This document shows positions 24,539 through 33,512 of a stretch of 64,000 nt of DNA, piece after piece. The first letter of the stretch is position 1; every line of letters starts with the position of its first letter. Position numbers and translations under genes: made by a program. The stretch covers positions 1 to 64,000 of the forward strand of contig DATDBU010000011.1 in NCBI GenBank assembly GCA_036524675.1. The letters run 5' to 3'. The DNA is from DATDAW01 sp036524675 (GTDB taxonomy: Bacteria > Verrucomicrobiota > Verrucomicrobiia > Chthoniobacterales > DASVRZ01). The notes under the pieces were generated by a model. The model was not told the DNA's origin. It worked only from the letters and a program-made list of their open reading frames with translations, and did not search any database.

Positions 24539-25510
24539 TCACCCGCCGATGGCGGTCATTACGCGTGACGGCTGGTAATTGTCCCGGAAGATGTGCTCGG
24601 CGGGTTTGACGGCGAGCGTTTCGCGGAAGATTCGAATCAGCTGCCCTTCGTCGATCCGGGGACGCAACCCTGGCATGAGGTCGGCTTCGAGGTGGTTGCC
24701 GAGGCAAGGCCGCAGTTTTCCATCGCAGGTTACGCGCATTTTGTTGCAGCGATCGCAAAAATGCAGATCGGTCAGCGCGCCGATGAAGCCCACGATGGCG
24801 CGTCGGCCAGGCAACCGGAAATATTTTGCCGGTCCCGCACCGTAGCTGCGCTCGATAGGAATCAGGTCGCCGAGCTTGCGTTGGACTTCGGCAGCTGGGA
24901 GAAAATTTTCTTCGCTAAGCATCTCGGTGAGGCTTACTGGCATCAACTCGATGAAACGGATGAGCATTTCGTTTTCTTCAGCGAAATCGATCAGCGCATC
25001 GATCTGGTCCTCGTTGCGACCGCGAATCAGCACGGTGTTGAGTTTGATCTTTTCAAATCCTGCGTCTTTTACCGCTGCGAGGCCATCAAGAACGGGTTCC
25101 AATTTCCCCGCTGTAATGGCCTGATAGCGTGAGGGTTCCAATGCATCGAGGCTGACATTCAGCGAGCGAAGCCCGGCTGCGAAAAGCGGTTTTGCAAGTT
25201 GCCTCAGACGCGTGCCATTGGTCGTCATGGAAACGTGCTGGATGCCGGGCGTTGCTGCCGCGTCAGCGACGATCTCAACGATATCCCGCCGGGCCGTCGG
25301 TTCGCCGCCAGTGATGCGGAGGCGTTTAACGCCGAGATCCGCGCCGGTTTTCATGATTGCCCGGAATTCCTGCCGCGTGAGCACATTCTCCCGTGGTAGC
25401 CAATCGTGGAAATCGCTGGGCATGCAATACAGACAGCGTTCGTTGCAGCGGTCGGTCACCGAAATCCGCAAATAATCCACAAGGCGTCCAAGCGGGTCGA
25501 TCATTTCCAT
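24539..25510 (-). CDS. moaA: GTP 3',8-cyclase MoaA
   Basis: About 323 residues; radical-SAM enzyme for the first step of molybdenum cofactor synthesis. The N-terminal cluster CNERCLYC and the GGEPTARRDI loop are clear, and a second [4Fe-4S] site is at CDRCNKMRVTCDGKLRPCLG. It ends with a shortened family-type tail rather than a strict double Gly, followed by SRVMTAIGG, which carries the C-terminal GG. Start ATG 25510 is likely; 25504 is an alternative. First gene of a three-gene unit with ruvC and lipB. Confidence 0.93.
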   Translation of the reverse strand: MEMIDPLGRLVDYLRISVTDRCNERCLYCMPSDFHDWLPRENVLTRQEFRAIMKTGADLGVKRLRITGGEPTARRDIVEIVADAAATPGIQHVSMTTNGTRLRQLAKPLFAAGLRSLNVSLDALEPSRYQAITAGKLEPVLDGLAAVKDAGFEKIKLNTVLIRGRNEDQIDALIDFAEENEMLIRFIELMPVSLTEMLSEENFLPAAEVQRKLGDLIPIERSYGAGPAKYFRLPGRRAIVGFIGALTDLHFCDRCNKMRVTCDGKLRPCLGNHLEADLMPGLRPRIDEGQLIRIFRETLAVKPAEHIFRDNYQPSRVMTAIGG

Positions 25511-25633
25511 TTTAGCGATATCCTGGGCACGGTTCCTGCATTCCGGCAATCTCGTCGTCACGAATGGAACTGCAACTCTAAAGCCTGCGGTTTCCGCTTC
25601 CGTCTATGAATCTAATCCCGTAAAAAAGCACTC

Positions 25634-26248
25634 ATGGCTATTTTAAAAGAGTTGTTTGGGCCCAGCAAAGAAGAAGTCTGGGAACAACTGTCGCAGGATA
25701 TCGGCGGCGAATATTTCACCGGCGGCTTCTGGCTGGGCGAGAGTAAAGTTCGCGCTGAAGTTGGCGAATGGACCGTAACGCTCGATACGTATGAAGTCAG
25801 CGATACGGGAAGGACCTATCGCTACACCCGGCTTCGCGCCCCGTTCGTCAACAAAGACGGCTTCGTTTTCACCATTTATCGCGAAGGAATGTTCCGGGAA
25901 ATGGAACATTTTCTCGGCGAAAGCGACGTGGAGGTTGGCCATCCGAAATTCGATGAAGCGTTCGTAATCAAAGGCAACAACGAAACGCAGCTAAAGGCGC
26001 TGTTTGCCAACGAGGAACTTCGGAAGCTTATCGAAGAACAGCCTGACATCTATTTCCACGTTAAAGACGACGAGGGCTGGTTCAGCAAAAAATACCCGGA
26101 AGGTGTGGATGAGCTTTGTTTCCAGGTCCACGGAGTCATCAAGGACGTCGAACGGTTGAAGCACCTGTATCAGCTTTTCGCCGTAACGCTCAACCAGCTG
26201 TGCCACATTGGCTCCGCCTACAAAGACGATCCCGAGCTGGTGATCTGA
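25634..26248 (+). CDS. Conserved hypothetical protein
   Basis: 204 residues, acidic, soluble, no signal peptide, no membrane segment. Mixed alpha/beta composition with aromatic-rich strands (YFTGGFWLG, YFHVKDDEGWFSKKYP). I do not recognise a family; DUF3137-like is a weak impression only. It is divergent from moaA (spacer ~120 bp) and the next gene is speA. Confidence 0.6.
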   Translation: MAILKELFGPSKEEVWEQLSQDIGGEYFTGGFWLGESKVRAEVGEWTVTLDTYEVSDTGRTYRYTRLRAPFVNKDGFVFTIYREGMFREMEHFLGESDVEVGHPKFDEAFVIKGNNETQLKALFANEELRKLIEEQPDIYFHVKDDEGWFSKKYPEGVDELCFQVHGVIKDVERLKHLYQLFAVTLNQLCHIGSAYKDDPELVI

Positions 26249-26370
26249 CTCCCGGCAAGGTTTCAGGATTGGCGGGCCGTTTGTCAGGCGCCGGTCACGG
26301 CGCTTTGTGACGATCGTGCAATTTTTCGCACCGGATATTGCATTCGTGCATGACTTTACTAGGGTCGCGC

Positions 26371-28281
26371 ATGACTGAATCCTGGGACATTCCGTCCGCT
26401 ATTTCGCTTTACAACATCGATCGCTGGGGGAGCGGCTATTTCTCCATCAACGACAAGGGGAACATTAGTGTGATGCCCTCTAAAGATAACGCGAAAGCGA
26501 TTGATCTCATGGAAGTTATCGACGATGCGCGGAGTCGCGGGCTGACGTTTCCGCTGGTCATTCGTTTCCAGGACTTGCTGCGCCATCGTGTGGAGACGAT
26601 CAACAAGGCTTTTCAGGATGCCATTGCCTGGGCCGGCTACAAGAGCGTCTATAAAGGCGTCTTCCCGATCAAGGTGAACCAGCTCCGTGAGGTCGTCGAA
26701 GAGATCGTCGATGCCGGGTTGCCGCATCATTTCGGTCTGGAAGCCGGCAGCAAGCCGGAGCTGCTCGCGGCGCTCGCTGCGCATGAGGATCCGGAGAGTC
26801 TTATTATCTGCAACGGCTATAAGGATTCAGGCTTCGTGCGCGCTGCCCTGCTTGGCCTGAAACTCGGCAAACAGGTCATCATGGTTGTCGAAAAATTTGA
26901 GGAACTCCGCCAAATCCTTGCCATTTCCAAAGAGGAAAAAATTGAGCCGGCCATTGGTTTCCGTGTTCGCCTTCAGGCGAAGGGATCCGGCAAATGGGCT
27001 ACCAGCGGTGGCGAAAATGCCAAGTTTGGCCTCTCCACTGCCGACCTTGTCGCTGCGTCGAATCTCCTCAAGAAAGAAGGACTTGCGCACTGCCTTCGGC
27101 TTGTCCATTTCCATGTTGGCTCCCAGGTCCCGGACATCGGCGTCATCAAACGGGCCGTTCGTGAAGCAGCTCGATTCTACGCGAAGCTCAAGAAAATGGG
27201 TCACGCAATGGGCTTTCTCGATGTCGGGGGCGGACTCGGAATCGACTACGACGGGTCGCGGACTTCCTTCGACAGTTCGATGAATTATTCGACGCAGGAA
27301 TACGCGCGGGACATCGTTTATCACATTGCTGATGTGTGCGATTCGGAGGGGGTCGAGCATCCCGTTATCGTGAGCGAGGGCGGACGAGCCATTGTGGCGC
27401 ATCACTCGGTGCTGTTGGTCGAAGCATTTGGCTCCATCGAAAAAAGCCCGACCAGCCGCCCCGTTGAGCTTGAAGCGGACGATCCTAAACCTGTCGCCGA
27501 TATATTGGATATTCAGAGAACGCTTTCCCGGCAGAATCGCATGGAAAACTTGCATGATGCCCAACAGATTCGAGAACAGGCGCAGTCCATGTTCGACTTG
27601 GGGCTGCTCGAGCTGGAGCACAAGGCGAAGATCGACACGGTTTACTGGCAGATTGCGACCGAGATCGTGGCTCATTGCAAGGGGCTGCGTTATGTCCCGG
27701 AAGAAGTGAGAGAACTCGAAACGGCGCTGGGAGATCAGTTTTTGTGCAACTTTTCCGTTTTCCAGTCGCTCCTTGATCACTGGGCACTTGGACAGCTTTT
27801 TCCGGTCATGCCCGTGCATCACCTCGACAAACCACCGGAGCGCAACGCCACCTTGGCCGATATCACCTGCGATTCGGATGGGAAAGTTAGCAAATTTATC
27901 GATCTGGAAGACGTGAAAGGCACGTTGCCGCTTCACAAATTGGAACCAGGCAAACCGTATTACCTAGGTTTCTTCCTCATGGGCGCCTACCAGGATATCA
28001 TGGGCGACATCCACAATCTTTTTGGCCGTGTAAACGAGGCGCATGTTTTCCTCGACGAAGATGAGGAGGACGGTTTTTACATTGAGGAGACCATTGAAGG
28101 CAGCACGATCGGCACGGTGCTCGGTATGACCCAATGGGATCAGAACGAGTTGATCCGGCTGGTAAAGCTGCAAGTCGATGCGGCGATCAAGAGCGACCGT
28201 TTGAAGCCTAACGAAGCCATGCGTCTCCTGGGGAATTACGAAAAGGCGTTGAAGGATTACACGTATCTGACGTTCAACTGA
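26371..28281 (+). CDS. speA: Biosynthetic arginine decarboxylase
   Basis: About 636 residues, matching the ~630-660 residues of SpeA. It is a fold-III PLP enzyme converting arginine to agmatine for polyamine synthesis. The PLP lysine is in FPIKVNQ; further motifs are LEAGSKPELLAAL, HFHVGSQ, DVGGGLGIDYDGS and, late in the protein, FFLMGAYQDIMGD. Start ATG 26371 (MTESWDIPS) with AGGG nearby; earlier in-frame ATGs at 26338 and 26350 lack ribosome sites. argH follows after ~100 bp. Confidence 0.95.
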   Translation: MTESWDIPSAISLYNIDRWGSGYFSINDKGNISVMPSKDNAKAIDLMEVIDDARSRGLTFPLVIRFQDLLRHRVETINKAFQDAIAWAGYKSVYKGVFPIKVNQLREVVEEIVDAGLPHHFGLEAGSKPELLAALAAHEDPESLIICNGYKDSGFVRAALLGLKLGKQVIMVVEKFEELRQILAISKEEKIEPAIGFRVRLQAKGSGKWATSGGENAKFGLSTADLVAASNLLKKEGLAHCLRLVHFHVGSQVPDIGVIKRAVREAARFYAKLKKMGHAMGFLDVGGGLGIDYDGSRTSFDSSMNYSTQEYARDIVYHIADVCDSEGVEHPVIVSEGGRAIVAHHSVLLVEAFGSIEKSPTSRPVELEADDPKPVADILDIQRTLSRQNRMENLHDAQQIREQAQSMFDLGLLELEHKAKIDTVYWQIATEIVAHCKGLRYVPEEVRELETALGDQFLCNFSVFQSLLDHWALGQLFPVMPVHHLDKPPERNATLADITCDSDGKVSKFIDLEDVKGTLPLHKLEPGKPYYLGFFLMGAYQDIMGDIHNLFGRVNEAHVFLDEDEEDGFYIEETIEGSTIGTVLGMTQWDQNELIRLVKLQVDAAIKSDRLKPNEAMRLLGNYEKALKDYTYLTFN

Positions 28282-28288
28282 CCGTTCG

Positions 28289-28375
28289 TTTTTCAGGTTT
28301 CAGGCTTCAGCTTCAGATTCCACGTTGGAACGCTGGCGACCTATTCTGAAACTGAAAGCTTCTGAATTCTGAAAA
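28289..28375. repeat. TTTCAG-word inverted repeat between speA and argH
   Basis: 28289-28316 contains TTTCAGG/CTTCAG words; 28343-28375 contains the complementary CTGAAA words. The two arms pair imperfectly around a 26-bp centre and fill almost the whole spacer up to the argH start. Confidence 0.5.
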
Positions 28376-28378
28376 TTT

Positions 28379-29749
28379 ATGCTTCGAGGCCGCTTTAAAA
28401 CTGCAACGTCCGAAACACTCCGTAAATATTCCGAATCTGTTTCCTACGACTGGCGTTTGTTTCGCCACGACATTCGCGGCTCCATTGCCCATGCGACAGC
28501 CTTGAAAGCTGCGGGTTTGCTCACCCAAACCGAGCTGAGTGAAATCGAAGCGGGTTTGAAATCCATCGAAGCCGATATTTTGTCGGGCAATTTCGAATGG
28601 AAAATCGAGTTGGAAGATGTTCACATGAACATCGAATCGGAGCTTACGCGCCGCATCGGTGCTGCCGGAGGAAAATTGCACACGGCACGTTCGCGAAACG
28701 ACCAGGTTGCCACGGATATCCGTCTGTATTTGCGGGATGAAGTCGCCGCGATCCAGAGAGGTATACACGATCTTCAGTCAGCTCTCCTTGCGCTAGGCGA
28801 AGCGAATGTGGAGGTGATCATGCCGGGCTACACGCATTTACAACGCGCTCAGCCGGTGCTATTTGCGCATCATTTGCTCGCTTATGTCGAGATGCTGAGC
28901 CGCGATTGGCAGCGGTTGCTGGACGCCGGCAAACGCATGAATGTTCTTCCACTAGGTTCCGGAGCGATCGCGGGCTCGACCATTACGCTTGACCGCGAGC
29001 TTGTCGCCCGATTACTCGGCTTCGACTCCGTTTCGCATAACAGCATGGACGCCGTGAGCGACCGCGATTTTGCGGTCGAAATCGTCTCTGCGCTGGCCCT
29101 TCTGGGGGCGCACCTGTCGCGTTTGAGTGAAGACGTCATTTTGTGGGCGTCCTCGGAATTCAAATTCATCACCCTCAGCGATGCTTACACAACGGGTTCC
29201 AGTCTCATGCCGCAGAAGAAAAATCCGGATGTTGCGGAGCTCACCCGGGGTAAAACCGGGCGTCTTTACGGAAACCTCATTTCGCTTCTGACCATACTTA
29301 AAGGCATTCCGATGACGTACAATCGCGACATGCAGGAGGATAAGGAACGGATTTTTGACTCCATCGACACGGTTAAAGCGGCGCTCGAAGTCTTTGCCGG
29401 GATGATGTCAGAAGTGACGGTTCATGGCGATCGACTGGCGGCATTGTCGGACGATTGGAATCTCATCGCAACGGATCTGGCCGATTATTTGGTGAAAAAA
29501 GGCGTTCCATTCCGTCACTCGCACGAAGTCATCGGAGGGCTGGTTGCATTGTGCAATGAACGTGGCTGCGGGCTGGCCGATTTAACCCTCGACGATTATC
29601 AAAAGGCGGCCCCTGCCTTCGACTCGGATGTTTATCCTCTCCTCAATCCACGCGCTTCGCTTGAAGCGCGTAAATCCATTGGCGCTCCGTCACCGGAAAA
29701 TGTGCGTGCAGAGCTTGCTCGATGGCGCACTCTATTGGAGATCAAATAG
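28379..29749 (+). CDS. argH: Argininosuccinate lyase
   Basis: 456 residues; last step of arginine synthesis, splitting argininosuccinate to arginine and fumarate. Family motifs are HMNIESELTRRIG, HTARSRNDQVATD, the TGSSLMPQKKNPD signature and DRDF. The ATG at 28379 directly follows the inverted repeat. The next gene (Nudix) starts 2 bp after its stop, so the two are probably co-transcribed. Arginine supply next to arginine decarboxylase may be a functional pairing. Confidence 0.96.
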   Translation: MLRGRFKTATSETLRKYSESVSYDWRLFRHDIRGSIAHATALKAAGLLTQTELSEIEAGLKSIEADILSGNFEWKIELEDVHMNIESELTRRIGAAGGKLHTARSRNDQVATDIRLYLRDEVAAIQRGIHDLQSALLALGEANVEVIMPGYTHLQRAQPVLFAHHLLAYVEMLSRDWQRLLDAGKRMNVLPLGSGAIAGSTITLDRELVARLLGFDSVSHNSMDAVSDRDFAVEIVSALALLGAHLSRLSEDVILWASSEFKFITLSDAYTTGSSLMPQKKNPDVAELTRGKTGRLYGNLISLLTILKGIPMTYNRDMQEDKERIFDSIDTVKAALEVFAGMMSEVTVHGDRLAALSDDWNLIATDLADYLVKKGVPFRHSHEVIGGLVALCNERGCGLADLTLDDYQKAAPAFDSDVYPLLNPRASLEARKSIGAPSPENVRAELARWRTLLEIK

Positions 29750-29751
29750 TC

Positions 29752-30423
29752 ATGTCTGGGAATCATCATACAAACTGGGTCTCCGATCCCCGCGTCAAAA
29801 CTCCTGCGAATGAAGGTACTACAGCCGATCATCCCGGTTGGGAAACGGTCTCCCGCGAGCTGTGTTACGACGGGCGTTACGCCAAGGTCTTTCATGATGT
29901 CGTTCGAACTCCCAGTCGGCCGGAGGGAGTGATGTGGACCGTGGTGCGGCGAAAATATGCCGTCGCCGTTGCGCCGCGAACTGTGGATGAAAAGTGGTTG
30001 TTGGTGCATCAGGAGCGGATTGCGGTCCGACGCGCGATTTGGGAGTTTCCTGCCGGACAAATCGAGCCGGAAACGGAAGCTGGAGAGAATGGAGGCCCCG
30101 CGGCACATCAAACACTGATCCATGGAACAGTCTGGCGCGAGCTCCGGGAGGAAACCGGTTGGACGGAGGGTCCGCAATCGCGTTTGGAATCGCTGGGATT
30201 TTACTATTCATCTCCCGGTTTTACGGATGAAAACTGCCATCTCTTCTTTGCGGATCGTGTCGTTCAGCATGCGGAAGGATCTTTGCCGGACGAAAATGAA
30301 CAAATCGTCGAGTGTCGGGCATTCTCTACGGAGGAATTGGTCGGAATGATTGCGACGGGTGAAATCCGCGATGCAAATACCCTGGCTTGTTTTGCGAGGC
30401 TGACAGCGCTCGGGAAAATTTAG
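29752..30423 (+). CDS. Nudix hydrolase (ADP-ribose pyrophosphatase-like)
   Basis: 223 residues. The Nudix box is recognisable: PAGQIEPETE, then WRELREETGW. However, about a dozen residues (AGENGGPAAHQTLIHGTVW instead of seven) separate the first Glu from the REL block. The preceding YAVAVAPRTVDEKWLLVHQER and the following FYYSSPGFTDE are typical of ADP-ribose or nucleoside-diphosphate-sugar hydrolases. Start ATG 29752 follows argH by 2 bp. Substrate not determined. Confidence 0.85.
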   Translation: MSGNHHTNWVSDPRVKTPANEGTTADHPGWETVSRELCYDGRYAKVFHDVVRTPSRPEGVMWTVVRRKYAVAVAPRTVDEKWLLVHQERIAVRRAIWEFPAGQIEPETEAGENGGPAAHQTLIHGTVWRELREETGWTEGPQSRLESLGFYYSSPGFTDENCHLFFADRVVQHAEGSLPDENEQIVECRAFSTEELVGMIATGEIRDANTLACFARLTALGKI

Positions 30424-30455
30424 GCAGTTCTGAAGAGTAAGGCGTGGAGAACTGC
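30424..30455. terminator. Hairpin between convergent Nudix and fmt genes
   Basis: GCAGTTCT at 30424-30431 pairs exactly with AGAACTGC at 30448-30455 around a 16-base loop, directly after the Nudix stop codon. No T tract follows, so it is only a candidate terminator for convergent genes. Confidence 0.4.
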
Positions 30456-30478
30456 TCTGCGCCGGGTATGCCAGATTT

Positions 30479-31411
30479 TCAGACGCCGAATCTCGTTCCT
30501 GATTCCAGCCGGTATCCCCGCAGAAAATCTTTAGCGGACATGCGGTTTCTACCTTCGGGCTGGACTTCGAGCAGCTCGAGAGCGTTTGAGCCTGTGGCGA
30601 GGATTAATCTGGATTTTTCCAACGAAAATGCTTCGCCCGGTTGACCGGACATCGATTCGACGGCTGCTCGATGAATCTTTAACTTCCTTCCGTCCGGCAA
30701 CGTCGTAAATGCACCAGGCCAAGGGTTCATGGCGCGGACCTGGCGCTCGATGAAATCAGCCGGCTGGGTCCAATCGATCCGCCCGGAATCCCTGTCGAGC
30801 TTTCCGCAATGTGTTGCCTGCGCATTGTCCTGTGGAATCCGTTCCGCCTTCCCCGTAACAATCTGACCCAGAGCTTCCTCCAGGATGCCCGGCCCGATGA
30901 GTGCCAGGCGATCGTGCAATTCCCCCGCGGTTTCTGTCGGCCCGATTGAAATCTCGCGTTTCAAAATCATGTCGCCCGTATCGAGGCCTGCGTCCATTTG
31001 CATCACAGTGATGCCGGTCACGCCCTCGCCTTCCAGAATTGCGGCATTGATCGGGGATGCACCTCGGAATTTAGGTAGCAGCGACGCATGCAGATTCAGG
31101 CAGCCCAGCGGAGGCATCTTGAGCAGCGTTTGTGGTAGGATCTGACCGTACGCCATTACTACGATGATCTCAGGCTCCAAAGCGCGGATTTCTTCAAGCG
31201 CTTCGGGCAAACGGACTTTTACAGGCTGCAAAACCGGGATGCCCGCCTGGGATGCAAGAGACTTCGTCCGTGGTGGCGTCAAAATCTGGCGTCGTCCGAC
31301 CGGTTTATCCGGCTGTGCGACAACTCCAACGAGTTCATGTTTCGGCGTCGCAATCAGCCATTCGAGCGTGGGTATCCCGATTTCGCCCGTGCCCATGAAA
31401 ACGACCCGCAT
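30479..31411 (-). CDS. fmt: Methionyl-tRNA formyltransferase
   Basis: 310 residues; formylates initiator Met-tRNA with 10-formyl-THF. It begins MRVVFMGTGEIGIPTLEWL. The formyl-transfer signature is present as LNLHASLLPKFRGASPINAAI, followed by GITVMQMDAGLDTGD. A C-terminal OB-like domain is also present. def is not adjacent, unlike many bacteria. It is preceded 8 bp upstream by a small zinc-ribbon gene and then adk, forming a minus-strand unit. Confidence 0.95.
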   Translation of the reverse strand: MRVVFMGTGEIGIPTLEWLIATPKHELVGVVAQPDKPVGRRQILTPPRTKSLASQAGIPVLQPVKVRLPEALEEIRALEPEIIVVMAYGQILPQTLLKMPPLGCLNLHASLLPKFRGASPINAAILEGEGVTGITVMQMDAGLDTGDMILKREISIGPTETAGELHDRLALIGPGILEEALGQIVTGKAERIPQDNAQATHCGKLDRDSGRIDWTQPADFIERQVRAMNPWPGAFTTLPDGRKLKIHRAAVESMSGQPGEAFSLEKSRLILATGSNALELLEVQPEGRNRMSAKDFLRGYRLESGTRFGV

Positions 31412-31419
31412 CTTCGAAA

Positions 31420-31665
31420 TTACAAACCTCCCATGCCGAGTCGAAGCTGACCAGTCTGCGGCCGGCGCCGCTGTTGGGCCGCCGTAACGACCTTTTCAGC
31501 AGCCGTCACTTCACGCTGGCCCAGCGAATCGCCACAATGCTTACAGAGATAATCGAAAATTTCTTTCCCAGGCAGCACGAGCAGGAGTCGTTCGCGCACG
31601 GGCATGGCGTTTTTGCAGCGGTTACAATAGAGACTTGAAGCAGTAAGAGATTCGAATTGTTTCAT
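31420..31665 (-). CDS. Small zinc-ribbon protein
   Basis: 81 residues with CNRC and CKHC about 24 residues apart, a classical zinc ribbon, then a basic Gln/Arg-rich tail. Start ATG 31665. It lies between adk (13 bp upstream) and fmt (8 bp downstream) and is probably co-transcribed. Function unknown; an RNA- or protein-binding role is only suggested by the fold. Confidence 0.6.
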   Translation of the reverse strand: MKQFESLTASSLYCNRCKNAMPVRERLLLVLPGKEIFDYLCKHCGDSLGQREVTAAEKVVTAAQQRRRPQTGQLRLGMGGL

Positions 31666-31678
31666 CGATTGGCGAAGA

Positions 31679-32287
31679 TCAAAATTTCGCTTGGGGCAGG
31701 ATGCTCTCGTCGCGAAGAGTCTGAAGGATATCGAAGAGAACGGTGACCGGTGCCTGGCGCGCATCGATGGTCTTGACCAGATCCTTCCCGTAATGCTCGA
31801 TCAGCGGCCGGCTTTCGGCCAGATAGGTTTTAATTCGTTTTGCGATCACTTCATCGGAAGCGTCGTCGAGGCGATTGTCTTTAAGCGCTCGCTTCTGGAG
31901 GCGTTTGGCGAGTTCGTCATAGTTGGTGCCGACCGACAAATGGAAAACGCGCACGACCTCGATTAGCGTTTCCATCAAATTTGCTTGGGCCACATTGCGG
32001 GGAATTCCATCCAGCACCAAAAAATCAATGTCCGGCTTGAAGGTGTGTGAACTCACCACGTCCTGGATCCGCGCCTGCCAGAGTTGCACTGTCACTTCAT
32101 CCGGTACGAGTTTCCCTTTGCTTGAGTATTCGAGGAATCGTTGTCCCAGGGGTGTCCGGGTATCGAGCGAGCGGAAGACGTCGCCGCACGCGCAATGAAA
32201 AAAACGAGGAATCGTGCCGAGCGTATGGCCTTGAGTGCCTTTGCCGCTGCCTGGCGCACCGAAAATGAGAATGGTCTTGTAACGCAT
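31679..32287 (-). CDS. adk: Adenylate kinase
   Basis: 202 residues; interconverts ATP+AMP and 2 ADP. It begins MRYKTILIFGAPGSGKGTQG, with the P-loop GAPGSGKGT. The AMP-binding VLDGIPRNVAQA (normally DGFPR) and a short lid are present: the lid lacks the usual Cys-type zinc ligands and is reduced to KDNRLDDASDEVI, so this is a short-lid form. Start ATG 32287 with GGA upstream. The long in-frame extension upstream runs into the divergent SurA-like gene's leader and is not used. Confidence 0.88.
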   Translation of the reverse strand: MRYKTILIFGAPGSGKGTQGHTLGTIPRFFHCACGDVFRSLDTRTPLGQRFLEYSSKGKLVPDEVTVQLWQARIQDVVSSHTFKPDIDFLVLDGIPRNVAQANLMETLIEVVRVFHLSVGTNYDELAKRLQKRALKDNRLDDASDEVIAKRIKTYLAESRPLIEHYGKDLVKTIDARQAPVTVLFDILQTLRDESILPQAKF

Positions 32288-32494
32288 GTGTTCCAACTGT
32301 GGGAGGAACGGCAAAGGTTCCCGCGGTTGACGGCAGTCGCAAGCCCAAAAACAACTTGTAAATGACGAATCCTGCGTCATGCAGGGCGTGAAACCGTGCG
32401 GGGATTTCAATCCGACCACTCCTTCCTTGACAGAAAGACCTTGGAAAATAGGTTTGCGCGATCTTCCAGCCTCGCTGGTACCGATCTGCCTACC

Positions 32495-33475
32495 ATGTCC
32501 ATTCCTCGTTTTGCGCGCCCCTTATGCAGCCTCATCCTCGGCCTTTCGTTGGCTGGTTCCGCCTTGGCAGATCCCGAAGTGCTTGATGGGATCGCCGCTG
32601 TGGTCAACAAGGAGGTAGTTACGTTTTCCGAGGTGCGCGAAATCGTTGCGAGCCGCGAGCGGTCGCTTCGCAGCATGTACACCGGGCAAAATCTGGATGA
32701 GAAAATTAAGCAGCTCCGCCTTGCTGCGCTCCAGGAGCTGATTGACCGGCAATTGATCATCCAGGATTTCAACAAGAACGGCTATAAGCTCCCGCCGTAT
32801 GTCATTGATGAGCACATCAAGACGATTATCCGGGAAGAGTTTGGTGGCGATCGTGCAGCGTTCGTGCGCACGCTGCAGGCTCAAGGCTATACGCTCACGA
32901 AGTTCAAGGAAGCCGAGCGCGACAAGATCATCGTCCAGGCCATGCGCGCTCAAAAAGTGAAGGTCGATACGGCCGTTTCGCCCGTGCAAGTCCGGGAATA
33001 TTACGACAAGAACCGCAGAGAATTTGCCACAAACGAATCGGTACAACTCCGAATGATCGTTATTTCTGCCGAACCCGTGGATGGCTCGGGTAACCCGCAG
33101 TCACAGCGGCGTCTGATAGAAGAAATTCGCCAAAAGGCCAAAAACGGAGCGAACTTTGCCAAGCTCGCGCAGCTTTATTCGCAGGATAGTTCCGCGGAAG
33201 TCGGTGGGGACTGGGGTTGGATCGATAAAAAGACGCTCAATCCACAAATGACGGAGATTGCATTTGGCTTGCCAACGGGTGGTGTGAGCGAAGTCTTTGA
33301 GATGGCAGGCAATTATTATCTGCTCAAGGTGGATGCACGAAAGGAGCCGATTTATGCGCCTTTTGATCAGGTCAAAGGAGCCATCGAAAACAAGCTGAAG
33401 CAAATCGAACGCCAGGAAGCTACAGAGAAATGGCTCAAAACGTTGAGAGATAAAGCCTATATCAAGCGGTTTTAG
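32495..33475 (+). CDS. SurA-like periplasmic peptidyl-prolyl isomerase
   Basis: 326 residues with a signal peptide (PLCSLILGLSLAGSALA). It has a SurA N-terminal helical domain (VLDGIAAVVNKEVVTFSEV, RLAALQELIDRQLIIQDF) and one parvulin domain (AKLAQLYSQDSSAEVGGDWGW, PTGGVSEVFEMAGNYYLLKV). It is an outer-membrane-protein chaperone. Only one PPIase domain is present, whereas E. coli SurA has two. pdxA follows directly, as in the widely conserved surA-pdxA order. Confidence 0.88.
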   Translation: MSIPRFARPLCSLILGLSLAGSALADPEVLDGIAAVVNKEVVTFSEVREIVASRERSLRSMYTGQNLDEKIKQLRLAALQELIDRQLIIQDFNKNGYKLPPYVIDEHIKTIIREEFGGDRAAFVRTLQAQGYTLTKFKEAERDKIIVQAMRAQKVKVDTAVSPVQVREYYDKNRREFATNESVQLRMIVISAEPVDGSGNPQSQRRLIEEIRQKAKNGANFAKLAQLYSQDSSAEVGGDWGWIDKKTLNPQMTEIAFGLPTGGVSEVFEMAGNYYLLKVDARKEPIYAPFDQVKGAIENKLKQIERQEATEKWLKTLRDKAYIKRF

Positions 33476-33512
33476 CCTGGCTCGGGGAGGAAAGAGGCAT
33501 TTTTCGACGGAA

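Noticed and set aside
26827..27936. 369-codon minus-strand frame
   Set aside because: Shadow of speA.
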